DNA from: Streptomyces sp. NBC_00690
GTDB lineage: Bacteria > Actinomycetota > Actinomycetes > Streptomycetales > Streptomycetaceae
DNA: 64,000 nucleotides
Assembly: GCF_036226685.1 (NCBI RefSeq)
Contig: NZ_CP109009.1
Coordinates: 5,111,501-5,175,500 of the forward strand
Direction of reading: 5' to 3'
Made by a program: the position numbers and the translations under genes. Shown here one piece after another: positions 9,375-16,744 of this stretch (position 1 is the stretch's first letter; every line of letters starts with the position of its first letter). The notes under the pieces were generated by a model. The model was not told the DNA's origin and made no database searches. It saw only the letters and a list, made by a program, of their open reading frames with translations.

Positions 9375-9456
9375 GGCGGTGTGCCCGAGTGGCCAATGGG
9401 AGCGGACTGTAAATCCGTCGGCTTAGCCTACCCAGGTTCGAATCCTGGCGCCGCCA
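9375..9456 (+). tRNA. tRNA-Tyr (GTA anticodon)
   Basis: An 82-nt cloverleaf with a long variable arm, as in class II tRNAs. The acceptor GGCGGTG pairs with CGCCGCC, the anticodon loop is CTGTAAA, the T-arm is CCAGG-TTCGAAT-CCTGG and the discriminator is A. CCA is not encoded. In Streptomyces coelicolor the SLP1 element integrates in a tRNA-Tyr gene, which makes this the likely equivalent attachment site; no second copy of its 3' end was found in the window. Confidence 0.97.
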
Positions 9457-9464
9457 CGCGATGA

Positions 9465-9503
9465 AAGCCCCTCTGATCTGCGGAGACGCAATCAGAGGGG
9501 CTT
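9465..9503 (+). terminator. Terminator after tRNA-Tyr
   Basis: Perfect 13-bp stem (AAGCCCCTCTGAT / ATCAGAGGGGCTT) with a 13-base loop. It is followed by a T-rich stretch (CTTCGTT). Confidence 0.85.
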
Positions 9504-10091
9504 CTTCGTTCTTCGGACGGAAAGCGCGTCGCCCGGTGAGCGGCTCTCGCTCACGCTGCCGACCCACCTTGGCTGGATGCGCATGGCGGTCCCGGCCCAC
9601 CCTCCCCGGCGCCCGCGCCACCCCGGATGCCGAGGAACCCCGGATGCCGAGGAACCCTCGGCTGCCCGCGAAGAGTGCCGCCGGACCGCATCGACGGGCG
9701 ATGGTGAGGACCCCCCGGGCCTTTCGTCGGACATGGAGCCAAGGGGAGGCAGGCATGTGGGGAAGGTCATAGGCCCGAGTCGGCCGGCGTCAGGGGGGAC
9801 CGTGCGTGACCCACGCTCCGTGCGAGGACGCCGCTCAGGACTCGGGATGAGGTCGCGCAGGAGGGGCGACGTTCATCGCCGTGGCCACGCTCGGGCTCAC
9901 CGCGTACCGCCTTGTGGCGGAGCCAGAGAACGGCTCCACTTCCTGAGGCCCTGAGGCCCTGAGGCCCTGAGGCCCTGAGGCCCTGAGGCCCACTTCCAAC
10001 AGGTGCAGTCGGCGGCGTTGGGAACAGAAGACGGTCGTACGCACCGCTCTTGAGGTGGCGTCAGCTCAAGTGTTGTGCGGATCCGCTTGGG
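9504..10091. other. Gene-poor stretch next to tRNA-Tyr
   Basis: No convincing coding region was seen. It holds two near-identical adjacent copies of CCCCGGATGCCGAGGAA around 9622-9656 and an octamer tandem repeat at 9943-9990. Together with the orphan membrane gene that follows, it looks like a scar of an integrated element at the tRNA, but no integrase or flanking repeat remains. Confidence 0.5.
9943..9990. repeat. Six perfect tandem copies of an 8-bp unit
   Basis: CTGAGGCC is repeated six times without a mismatch (48 bp). The unit length of 8 is not a multiple of 3, which argues against a coding role. Unit-number variation by slippage is likely. Confidence 0.95.
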
Positions 10092-10706
10092 TCAGGCGCG
10101 AGAAGTCCCGACGCCACGGCCGACAGGGAGTTCGGGCAGGCCCCCCTCATGGACCGCGGCGGGGTCGAAGCCGGGGAGCGTGGCACGGGTGAGGAGGGCA
10201 GCGGCGAGTTGCTCGGCGTAGGCGGCACCCACCCGGGCGGTCTCGATCCGGGCTCCGGCCCGTAGCGCTTCGACGCGTTCCACGTGTGCGTGCGCCTCCC
10301 GGCGTTCGACCGTGCTGTGTTCGTGCGCCACGGCGATGCGGCGGTCCGTACGCCAGTGCCGGGCGGAGAGGGCGTACGCCGTGGCCGTGGCCAGTGCCCA
10401 CAACAGGACGGGAAGGGAAAGGCCGTCGGCGTATCCGGCTACGCCCGCGAGGGCGAGCCCGCCGGACAGGGCGAACGCCGTTCCCGCGATGACCTCGTTT
10501 CCGCCGCGCCCGGCTGCGGCGAAAGCGCCGGCCGTGGCCGCCCCGACGGCGAGCAGCGCCATGAGGGTCGCATTGCCGATGGAGTGCTCGGCCCCGTTGG
10601 CGTTCCAGACCCGGCCGAGGACGAGCACGCTGGAGGTGGCGATGGCCGGGGCGGCCTTGGGCAGGGCGAGGGCGAGGGAGTGACGGGCGAGGATCGGTTC
10701 GTTCAT
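10092..10706 (-). CDS. Hypothetical membrane protein, possible remnant of an integrative element
   Basis: 204 residues. The start is ATG 10706, with AGGAGG upstream on the minus strand. Three to four hydrophobic segments fill residues about 10-110. An Arg/His/Glu/Ala-rich helical region follows (about 115-175; AHEHSTVERREAHAHVERVE), probably a coiled coil. I do not recognise a family. The layout of N-terminal helices followed by a charged helix resembles membrane proteins encoded beside FtsK-like transfer genes in actinomycete conjugative elements, and its position next to tRNA-Tyr fits. This origin is inference. Confidence 0.6.
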   Translation of the reverse strand: MNEPILARHSLALALPKAAPAIATSSVLVLGRVWNANGAEHSIGNATLMALLAVGAATAGAFAAAGRGGNEVIAGTAFALSGGLALAGVAGYADGLSLPVLLWALATATAYALSARHWRTDRRIAVAHEHSTVERREAHAHVERVEALRAGARIETARVGAAYAEQLAAALLTRATLPGFDPAAVHEGGLPELPVGRGVGTSRA

Positions 10707-10933
10707 CGATGCCTCCTCAGACGTCGAGCCGACGGAATGCATCGATGACAACGTCGATGTGCGTACGGAGGCGATCGGCCGCGCCGGCTGACACCAGGAA
10801 GAACCCGAACGCCCGCGCTTTGGATGCGATGGGAACGGGTGGGGCGCCGAGTGGGACTGTGGGCCCGAGCACGGGCGCCCGGATGCAGCAAGGGTGTCTG
10901 CCCGTGCCGGCGGGGGATCCTGGGAGGGGTGTC

Positions 10934-11230
10934 ATGGAGGAGTCGGCCGAAGTGAGTCCAAGGGTGCGGGCCCGGGTGTACCAGGACTTCCCGGACCCGG
11001 AAGTCGCGGCGGTGGTGATCGAGTTGCTGGAGGAGTGGGGCCGATCCTTCGTCGCCTGGGAAGTGGATCGCGTGCAGACGGCGATCGTGCTCTTCGCGGC
11101 CGGGGATGTGGACCGGTACCTGGAGATCCTCGAAGAAGCCTACTCGGACTACCGGGATGTGCTGATGATGAGCGGTTTCGGCAACACGGGGTGGAAGGAG
11201 CTCATGGAGGCGGCGATCGGGCCTGAGTGA
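10934..11230 (+). CDS. Small hypothetical acidic protein
   Basis: 98 residues, start ATG 10934 with GGGAGGGG four bases upstream. It is soluble, acidic and helical (EVAAVVIELLEEWGRSFVAWEVDRVQTAIVLFAAGDVDRYLEI is one continuous helix-rich part). No enzymatic motif is visible. Size, codon use and Shine-Dalgarno all support a real gene. It is transcribed divergently from the preceding membrane protein and converges with the GyrI-like gene. The function is unknown. Confidence 0.7.
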   Translation: MEESAEVSPRVRARVYQDFPDPEVAAVVIELLEEWGRSFVAWEVDRVQTAIVLFAAGDVDRYLEILEEAYSDYRDVLMMSGFGNTGWKELMEAAIGPE

Positions 11231-11341
11231 AGCCCGTCGGCCGTGCCGGTTCGCCGGCCCTCCTTGGGCAAGGCGGCGGCAAGGTGTTCCCCGACGGCCT
11301 CTGACCGGCCCGGAAGCCGCTCAGAGGCGGCCGTCGCCCGT

Positions 11342-11842
11342 CTACTGGTCCGCGAGCCGGAAGGCCAACTCGGACACCCACTTGTTCAGATCCGGCTGTA
11401 CCCGGGGGTCGGTGAGGTGCGATTCCAGTCGGCAGCCCCAGCGCTCCACCCCCGCCACCTCCGTCATGTCCCACTCCAGGCCCTCGCGGGTGGCCCAGGA
11501 ACGCAGTGCGTCGGCCACGTCGAAGAGTTCGTCCGGGTGGCCGACATGGGTGAGCGTGGCATAGCGACCCGCGGGCAGCGTGCCGACGCGGATGTCACCC
11601 TCCGGCTCCGGTCGGGACACGATGGGCATGCCCGCCTCGACCTCCGACTCACCCTCCAGGTCGACGGTGTTGTAGCGGAAGAACGGCGCCCCCGCGAACT
11701 CTGCCTCATGGGCCATCAGCCACCCGATCAGCTCCCCCAGCCGGTCGGCGATTTGGTCGAAGGAGTCCATCCGGACCGAGCCGCGGATGAAGGCGTACGG
11801 CTGCTCGGTCCGTTCGACGACTACGGGCGTCACATCAGACAT
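11342..11842 (-). CDS. GyrI-like (AraC effector-binding) domain protein
   Basis: 166 residues, start ATG 11842. The whole protein is a single SHS2-type small-molecule-binding domain: an N-terminal beta strand (VVVERTEQPYAFIRGSV), a central FFRYNTVDLEGESEVEAGMPI and a late LPAGRYATLTHVGHPDELFD. The last resembles the hydrophobic ligand-binding segment of GyrI and the BmrR/Rob effector domains. No DNA-binding domain is attached. Such stand-alone proteins bind or hydrolyse small toxic compounds in studied cases; the ligand here is unknown. The next gene on the same strand starts about 100 bases beyond its end, so it may be monocistronic. Confidence 0.8.
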   Translation of the reverse strand: MSDVTPVVVERTEQPYAFIRGSVRMDSFDQIADRLGELIGWLMAHEAEFAGAPFFRYNTVDLEGESEVEAGMPIVSRPEPEGDIRVGTLPAGRYATLTHVGHPDELFDVADALRSWATREGLEWDMTEVAGVERWGCRLESHLTDPRVQPDLNKWVSELAFRLADQ

Positions 11843-11944
11843 GGCGATACCTCAAGCAGTAGGAGCAGGGCGGCAGGGGGCGCCGACGAAGGCTCCCCCG
11901 GAGTGAGACCGGTTGCCGGCCGTCGACTCATCGGCCGGACCGCA

Positions 11945-12601
11945 TCAGTTGCCCGCGATGTCCTTCACGGCCACCACCACCGGCACCGATCCGCTGATCA
12001 ACTCCAGTGTCAACCCGGCAGCGGCCGGCGTCTCGACCAGTTCCGCCAGTACGGCGGCCACGTCGTCGCGCGGCACGGGCCCCCGGCCGGTGGAAGCCTT
12101 GAGCGCCACCAGTCCCGTACCGGCGTCATTGGTCAGCATGCCCGGACGCAGGATCGTCCAGGCGAGCCGGGGCCGTGCCCGTACGTCGTCGTCAGCGGCG
12201 CCCTTGGCCCGCAGATAGGCGTCGAAGACCTCGTTCCCCTGGTGGGCGGAGTCCGCGCCCATCGACGAGACGATGAGGTAGCGGCGCACACCGGCCTGTT
12301 CGGCGGCGTCCGCGAACAGGACCGCCGCGGCCCGGTCCACCGTGTCCTTGCGGCCGACCCCGCTGCCCGGGCCCGCGCCCGCCGCGAAGACCGCGGCGTC
12401 CGCGCCCTTCAACACCTCGGTGACCTCGGCGAGGGAGGCCGACTCAAGGTCCAGCACGATGGGTTCCGCCCCCGCGTCGCGCAGGTCCGCGCTGTGGTCG
12501 GGGTTGCGGATGATGCCCGCGACCTCATGCCCGCCTGCCGAGAGCAGCCGCTCCAGTCGGAGCGCGATCTGACCGTGTCCTCCTGCAATCACAATGCGCA
12601 T
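11945..12601 (-). CDS. NAD(P)-binding oxidoreductase of the atypical SDR type
   Basis: 218 residues from ATG 12601. The N-terminus MRIVIAGGHGQIALRLERLL carries the GxxGxxA-type dinucleotide-binding glycine motif in the atypical (NmrA/YwnB) form. RYLIVSSMGAD and ILRPGMLTND are the typical later strands. No Tyr-x-x-x-Lys catalytic pair is present, as is usual for this subgroup, so it may be a cofactor-sensing protein rather than a reductase. It lies between the GyrI-like gene and the amidohydrolase on the same strand, with gaps of about 100 bases, so joint transcription is possible but not shown. Confidence 0.82.
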   Translation of the reverse strand: MRIVIAGGHGQIALRLERLLSAGGHEVAGIIRNPDHSADLRDAGAEPIVLDLESASLAEVTEVLKGADAAVFAAGAGPGSGVGRKDTVDRAAAVLFADAAEQAGVRRYLIVSSMGADSAHQGNEVFDAYLRAKGAADDDVRARPRLAWTILRPGMLTNDAGTGLVALKASTGRGPVPRDDVAAVLAELVETPAAAGLTLELISGSVPVVVAVKDIAGN

Positions 12602-12695
12602 GTCTACGACCGTACGTCCGAAGCCCGTCCTGCGCCTGACAGCACCATGGCCGCAGCGTGAACGGCGGCCGGCGCCTGTCGTCGCACCGAGGAGG

Positions 12696-13916
12696 TCAAG
12701 GCCGTCCCTGTCGCGGTAGTTCGAGCGCCACGGACACCGCGGAGTCGCAGTACTCCCGTACGGCGCTCGTGCGGGCCACCACACGACCGCGATGGATCAC
12801 GATCCTGCTGTACGCGAGGGACAGCACGGCGGAGAGCTGTTCCCCGCGCACGGCGAGCAACTCGGCCGGGAAGCCCGCCTCCACCCGTACCTCCGGCAGC
12901 CCCATCACCTCGCGTGCCCCCGTCGCCACCGCCGCGTAGGCGTCCTGGGCCCGCAATCCGGCCTGGGAGGCCAGGAGATAGGCCGCCTCCAACGGATCAC
13001 CGCGCCCCACCGGGTTCCCCACGTCCCGCAGGGCGCCGCTGCCGGCCGCGACCCTTACGCCGGCCGCTCTCAGCAGTCGTACGGGCGCGGTGCCGCGCTG
13101 CTCCATCGCTCCGCAGCCGCCCTGGGGGAGGCAGACCACGGTGACCCCGGATGCCGCGAGTTGGTCGGCGGCCCGGGCGGCCACGGCGCGCGGCAGTCGG
13201 GCCAGGCCCGAGCACGGTCCGATCGCCACGCCCGTGCGCAGACCGCCGGCCATCGCCGCGAGCCGGGCGAGCCGGGCGGGATCGTCGCCGTGGGTGTGGA
13301 GGTCGACCGGACAGCCGTGCTCGGCGGCCACTTCCAGTACCGCTTCCACATATCCGGTCGGGTCGGGGTCGGCGTCGGGGCAGCCGCCCACGACGGCGGC
13401 ACCCATCTTCACGGCGTCCCGCAGCATCGCCAGACCGTCCGAACCGGCAACTCCGGTCAGCAGCCTGGGCACGGCCACGGTGGTCAGGTCGACCAATCCG
13501 CGCAGGGAGCGCCGGGCCTGCAACACCGCTTCCAGCGGGCCGAGCCCCTGCACATCGCCGATCCGTACGTGGGAGCGCAGTGCCGTGGCTCCGTGGCCCA
13601 GTTGGAGCAGGGCGGCTTCGGTGGCCCGGCGTTGGACCTCCTGCGTCTCGTACGAGACCGGGCCGGGGGAGTCGGCGGTGAGGGCCGTGTCGCCGTGGGA
13701 GTGCGGTTCGGCGAGGGCGGGGAGCAGCAGGTAGCCGCTGAGGTCCACCCGGGCGCAGTGCGGGCTCAGGCTGCCCGTGGTGCCGACCGCCTCGATCCGC
13801 CCGCCGCCGAGTCGTACGTCGACGGTGCGGCCGTCCGTCAGCCGGGCGCCGCACAGCAGCAGCGCGGTGGTGTCGGCGGTCGCGCCGCCGGGTGACTGCG
13901 GCTGGCTGTCGGGCAT
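12696..13916 (-). CDS. Cytosine-deaminase-like amidohydrolase, probably inactive
   Basis: 406 residues, ATG 13916 with AGGAG upstream. The fold is recognisable: N-terminal beta part, then PHSHGDTALT with the first metal HxH (His72, His74), DLHTHGDD with the third His (207), and a C-terminal KA-type composite sheet. Compared with E. coli CodA, three key positions are changed. The catalytic Glu after the third His is Gly. The SH element (second-sphere His) is replaced by GP. The metal Asp of the GHDD motif is replaced in GSGALRD. It may therefore be a pseudoenzyme or have another chemistry. The comparison to CodA is from memory of the family. Confidence 0.75.
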   Translation of the reverse strand: MPDSQPQSPGGATADTTALLLCGARLTDGRTVDVRLGGGRIEAVGTTGSLSPHCARVDLSGYLLLPALAEPHSHGDTALTADSPGPVSYETQEVQRRATEAALLQLGHGATALRSHVRIGDVQGLGPLEAVLQARRSLRGLVDLTTVAVPRLLTGVAGSDGLAMLRDAVKMGAAVVGGCPDADPDPTGYVEAVLEVAAEHGCPVDLHTHGDDPARLARLAAMAGGLRTGVAIGPCSGLARLPRAVAARAADQLAASGVTVVCLPQGGCGAMEQRGTAPVRLLRAAGVRVAAGSGALRDVGNPVGRGDPLEAAYLLASQAGLRAQDAYAAVATGAREVMGLPEVRVEAGFPAELLAVRGEQLSAVLSLAYSRIVIHRGRVVARTSAVREYCDSAVSVALELPRQGRP

Positions 13917-14244
13917 CGCGCTCCTGCGGGGGAGGTCGGGGCTCGGGCGTGTGAGCCGAGGGGAAGATCACACAGCGTGAGACGAGCCTAGGGGCGCTAG
14001 GGGTGGGCTTCTGGGAAGAGCGGAATAGTCGTACCGGTGTGGCCGTGCGCAAGGGAAACAGGAGTAGCAGTGCTGGTGGGCGCGGCGTTCCGTGACGGGG
14101 CGGCAGCCGGTTTCGAGCGGCCGTGCAGGGGGCTCCGGCCGGGTCCGCAGAGGGCCCGTGCGCGGCAAAGCGGTCGCCACAGCCATCAGGCGACGAAACG
14201 GATTTGGGCGATCGGTGGGCGACCGTGTAATGTCTTCATCGCTC
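13917..14244. other. Intergenic region before the tRNA pair
   Basis: 328 bases between a minus-strand gene and the tRNAs. It must hold the amidohydrolase promoter and contains a visible promoter for tRNA-Thr (separate entry). Short open frames here lack a Shine-Dalgarno and run into the tRNA, so they are not called. Confidence 0.6.
14204..14233 (+). promoter_or_regulatory. Promoter of the tRNA-Thr/tRNA-Met unit
   Basis: TTGGGC at 14204-14209 and TAATGT at 14228-14233 are separated by 18 bases. They lie about 12 bases before the 5' end of tRNA-Thr, a standard vegetative-sigma layout. Confidence 0.6.
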
Positions 14245-14317
14245 GCCCCAATAGCTCAGTCGGTAGAGCGTCTCCATGGTAAGGAGAAGGTCTACGGTTC
14301 GATTCCGTATTGGGGCT
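14245..14317 (+). tRNA. tRNA-Thr (GGT anticodon)
   Basis: 73-nt cloverleaf. The acceptor GCCCCAA pairs with TTGGGGC, the anticodon stem is TCTCC/GGAGA with loop ATGGTAA, and the discriminator is T. It is followed after 45 bases by tRNA-Met. Confidence 0.97.
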
Positions 14318-14362
14318 CTGATGTCGGTGATCCTCGCCTTCGGGCGAGGTGAACTGATATCG

Positions 14363-14436
14363 CAGCGGTGTAGCTCAGTCGGTAGAGCAAGCGGCTCATA
14401 ATCGCTGTGTCACCGGTTCAAGTCCGGTCACCGCTA
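14363..14436 (+). tRNA. tRNA-Met (CAT anticodon, elongator)
   Basis: 74-nt cloverleaf. The acceptor AGCGGTG pairs with CACCGCT, the anticodon loop is CTCATAA, and the T-arm is ACCGG-TTCAAGT-CCGGT. The fully paired A1-T72 end and the absence of three G-C pairs in the anticodon stem mark an elongator rather than an initiator. Confidence 0.95.
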
Positions 14437-14529
14437 CACACAGTAGCCGATTGCGGGGTCGGTCCTCCGATCGGCTACTCTTTTATGCGTTCAACATCTG
14501 TCGTTTAAGTCCGTCCAAGGAGCACTCAC

Positions 14530-14694
14530 GTGGCTGCCACCGACGTCCGCCCGAAGATCACGCTGGCCTGCGTGGAGTGCAAGGAGCGGAACTACATCAC
14601 CAAGAAGAACCGGCGTAACAACCCGGACCGTCTTGAACTCAAGAAGCACTGCCCGCGCTGCAAGGCGCACACTGCGCATCGCGAGACGCGCTGA
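14530..14694 (+). CDS. rpmG: 50S ribosomal protein L33
   Basis: 54 residues, start GTG 14530 with AAGGAG upstream. It reads [20 protein letters not shown] at the N-terminus and has two Cys pairs (CVEC near residue 14, CPRC near residue 41). This is therefore the zinc-binding form of L33. Streptomyces carry several rpmG copies, and this location between tRNAs and the MaoC pair is the conserved housekeeping one. It is followed by a strong terminator. The zinc-dependent form is the one replaced by a Cys-free paralogue under zinc starvation in streptomycetes. Confidence 0.97.
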   Translation: MAATDVRPKITLACVECKERNYITKKNRRNNPDRLELKKHCPRCKAHTAHRETR

Positions 14695-14705
14695 TCAGGT
14701 TCGTC

Positions 14706-14743
14706 CCACGAGGCCGCCCCCTTTTTCGGGGGCGGCCTCGTGG
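14706..14743 (+). terminator. Terminator after rpmG
   Basis: Perfect 16-bp GC-rich stem with loop TTTTTC, followed by CATTTGTT. Confidence 0.9.
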
Positions 14744-14823
14744 CATTTGTTGCGACGGCCCGGCGTCCCGATAACTCGGGCCGTTGATCAGAATGGTCAA
14801 ATCTGTCAGGAGGGAGCCAGTTC

Positions 14824-15276
14824 ATGGCGCTCGACCAGTCCTTCGTAGGGCGGACCTATCCGCCCACCTCGCCCTATGAGGTCGGCCGGGAAAAGATCCG
14901 CGAGTTCGCCGAGGCGGTGAGGGACGACAATCCCGTATACGTCGATCAAGAGGCCGCGAAGGCGCTCGGGTACCCCGATGTGATCGCTCCGCCGACTTTT
15001 GTCTTCGCGATCAGTTTCCGGGCTGCCGAAGCCGTGGTTCAGGACCCGCTCCTGGGCCTCGACTACGCCCGCGTAGTGCACCGTGACCAGCGGTTCGCCT
15101 ATGCCAGACCGGTACGGGCGGGGGACAGGCTGACCGTCGTCTCCACCATTGAGAGCATCAAGACACTGGCGGGCAATGACGTCGTGGACATTCGCGGCGA
15201 GGTGAGCGACGAAGCCGGTGAGCACGTGGTGACCGCGTGGACCAAGCTGGTGGCGCGCGCCGCCGAGGAGGCGTGA
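14824..15276 (+). CDS. MaoC-type (HadA-like) dehydratase subunit
   Basis: 150 residues, ATG 14824 with AGGAGG upstream. It is a hot-dog fold protein with an N-terminal RTYPPTSPYEVGREKIREFA and DDNPVYVDQEAAKALGYPDV, as in the non-catalytic HadA partner of mycobacterial (3R)-hydroxyacyl-ACP dehydratase. The catalytic His of the GDxNPxH motif is replaced by Tyr-Val here, fitting a substrate-binding subunit. It overlaps the next gene by one base (TGA/ATG), so the two are translated together and probably form a heterodimer. The Streptomyces substrate is unknown because mycolic acids are absent. Confidence 0.85.
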   Translation: MALDQSFVGRTYPPTSPYEVGREKIREFAEAVRDDNPVYVDQEAAKALGYPDVIAPPTFVFAISFRAAEAVVQDPLLGLDYARVVHRDQRFAYARPVRAGDRLTVVSTIESIKTLAGNDVVDIRGEVSDEAGEHVVTAWTKLVARAAEEA

Positions 15277-15704
15277 TGACGGGGAAGATCTCCTACGCTG
15301 ACGTCGAGGTCGGTACCGAGCTGCCGGTGCGGAGTTTCCCTGTGGACCGCGCCACATTGGTTCGGTACGCCGGTGCCTCCGGGGACTTCAACCCGATCCA
15401 CTGGAACGAGAAGTTCGCGGTGGATGTCGGGCTTCCTGATGTGATCGCCCACGGCATGTTCACCATGGCCGAGGCGGCCCGTGTGGTGACCGACTGGACC
15501 GGGGATCCGGGCGCGCTGGTGGAGTACAGCGTCCGTTTCTCCAAGCCCGTCGTCGTGCCGAATGACGAGAAGGGCGCCGTGATCGAGGTCAGTGGCAAGG
15601 TCGCGGCCCTGCTGGAAGACCGTCGGGTACGTGTCGACCTGGTGGCGACGAGTGCCGGTGAGAAGGTTCTGACCATGTCCCGTGCCGTGGTGCAGCTCGG
15701 CTGA
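15276..15704 (+). CDS. MaoC-type (HadB-like) dehydratase, catalytic subunit
   Basis: 142 residues. The start is ATG 15276, overlapping the previous stop (ATGA); GTG 15273 is an alternative. GDFNPIHWNEKFA carries the catalytic Asp and His of the R-specific hydratase motif, followed by GLPDVIAHGMFTMA. It hydrates or dehydrates a 3-hydroxyacyl thioester. Together with the upstream gene it copies the mycobacterial rpmG-hadA-hadB order. No hadC is present. A strong hairpin at 15718-15755 closes the unit. Confidence 0.88.
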   Translation: MTGKISYADVEVGTELPVRSFPVDRATLVRYAGASGDFNPIHWNEKFAVDVGLPDVIAHGMFTMAEAARVVTDWTGDPGALVEYSVRFSKPVVVPNDEKGAVIEVSGKVAALLEDRRVRVDLVATSAGEKVLTMSRAVVQLG

Positions 15705-15717
15705 TCGGTGTGCGTTT

Positions 15718-15755
15718 CATCAGGGGTGCCCTTCCGCGGACGGGCGCCCCTGATG
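15718..15755 (+). terminator. Terminator after the MaoC pair
   Basis: 14-bp stem CATCAGGGGTGCCC / GGGCGCCCCTGATG with one G-T pair and a 10-base loop. Confidence 0.8.
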
Positions 15756-15787
15756 CATGTGGCGCTCGCACCGCGACCGGGTGACGG

Positions 15788-15817
15788 TTGACGTACTTAG
15801 TGATTGGTCACTAACTT
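15788..15817 (+). promoter_or_regulatory. Promoter and operator of the TetR gene
   Basis: TTGACG (15788-15793) and TAACTT (15812-15817) have an 18-base spacer. The 18-bp palindrome TTAGTGATTGGTCACTAA (15797-15814) lies between and over the -10 box. The expected transcript starts at about 15824, exactly the ATG, so the mRNA is probably leaderless. Repressor binding would block the promoter. Confidence 0.75.
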
Positions 15818-15823
15818 ACTTGC

Positions 15824-16513
15824 ATGGTCAGGATGAGTGCACAGGAGCGACGCGAGAGTGTCATCCGCGCGGCGATCAGCGAGTTCGCGATGGGCGGCTA
15901 TGCCGGCACCTCGACCGAGGCCATCGCCAAACGGGTCGGCGTCTCGCAGCCGTATCTCTTCCGCCTCTTCAAGAACAAGCGGGAGTTGTTCCTCGCGGCG
16001 AGTGTGCGCTGCCTCGAAGAGACCGTCACGGCGTTCTCGGACGCCCTGGCCGAGCAGCCCGAGGCCCCGCCGAAGGACGTGATGGCCGGGGCGTATCTGC
16101 GGCTTCTCGACGATCATGAGCGGCTGCTGATGCAGATGCAGACGTATGTCGCCGTGGCCTCGGCCGAAGCGGTCGGCGATCATGAGTTCGGCGAGTTGAT
16201 CCGCGCCGAGTGGGCCGAGATCTGGGACCGGGCGTCCCTCGCGTTCGGGGGGGACCTCAAGGCCACCACGGAATTTATGAGCGCCGGCATGCTGATCAAC
16301 ACCCTGGCGACCCTGGGATTCCCCGGGGAGCACCGGGTGTGGGCCGGATTCGGCGGCGAGTTCCCGCCGGTGGCGCCCGATGACCGTGAACCGGGTCCGG
16401 CAGCGGACGGTCCACGACCGGGCGGGAGTGCGGAGTCGACAGCCGCTCCGGCGCCCGAGGCGTCTGATGCCCCTGAGGTGTCCGTGGTGTCTGAGGTATC
16501 CGAGGCGGGGTGA
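15824..16513 (+). CDS. TetR-family transcriptional repressor
   Basis: 229 residues. The N-terminal helix-turn-helix is clear (RESVIRAAISEFAMGGYAGT, then AIAKRVGVSQPYLFRLFKNK). The C-terminal ligand domain is helical, and an unusual tail of about 45 residues is rich in Pro, Ala, Ser, Glu and Val. The start ATG 15824 fits a leaderless transcript; ATG 15833 is also possible. The same 18-bp palindrome is found before this gene and before the downstream MFS pump, so it most likely represses both itself and the pump until a pump substrate binds. Confidence 0.9.
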   Translation: MVRMSAQERRESVIRAAISEFAMGGYAGTSTEAIAKRVGVSQPYLFRLFKNKRELFLAASVRCLEETVTAFSDALAEQPEAPPKDVMAGAYLRLLDDHERLLMQMQTYVAVASAEAVGDHEFGELIRAEWAEIWDRASLAFGGDLKATTEFMSAGMLINTLATLGFPGEHRVWAGFGGEFPPVAPDDREPGPAADGPRPGGSAESTAAPAPEASDAPEVSVVSEVSEAG

Positions 16514-16712
16514 CTCGCCCCGGACGTCGTTCCCGCTGTTCGCGGGCCGCGCGATGGTGACGGAACGTGACTGTCGACCGTTTGGCCCGACGGGCTGATG
16601 CCCATGTCGATCTGACCTTCTGACCTTCTGGCCCCCGTCCTCCCCTGAGTGGGGGTGACGGGCCGTCTCCCCGTCTTCTTGCTGAGCCGGGGAGCTTTCT
16701 GTCCATAAAAGT

Positions 16713-16730
16713 TAGTGATCAATTACTAAT
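16713..16730. promoter_or_regulatory. Operator of the MFS gene
   Basis: TTAGTGATCAATTACTAA is palindromic and matches the operator at 15797-15814 at 14 of 18 positions. It ends 14 bases before the GTG start of the transporter gene. Confidence 0.75.
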
Positions 16731-16744
16731 CAAATGGGGGAGCA

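Noticed and set aside
9943..9990. Octamer array considered as a CRISPR
   Set aside because: Units are contiguous with no spacers and there are no cas genes.
14037..14282. Short open frames before and into tRNA-Thr
   Set aside because: They run into the tRNA, lack a Shine-Dalgarno and have no recognisable sequence.
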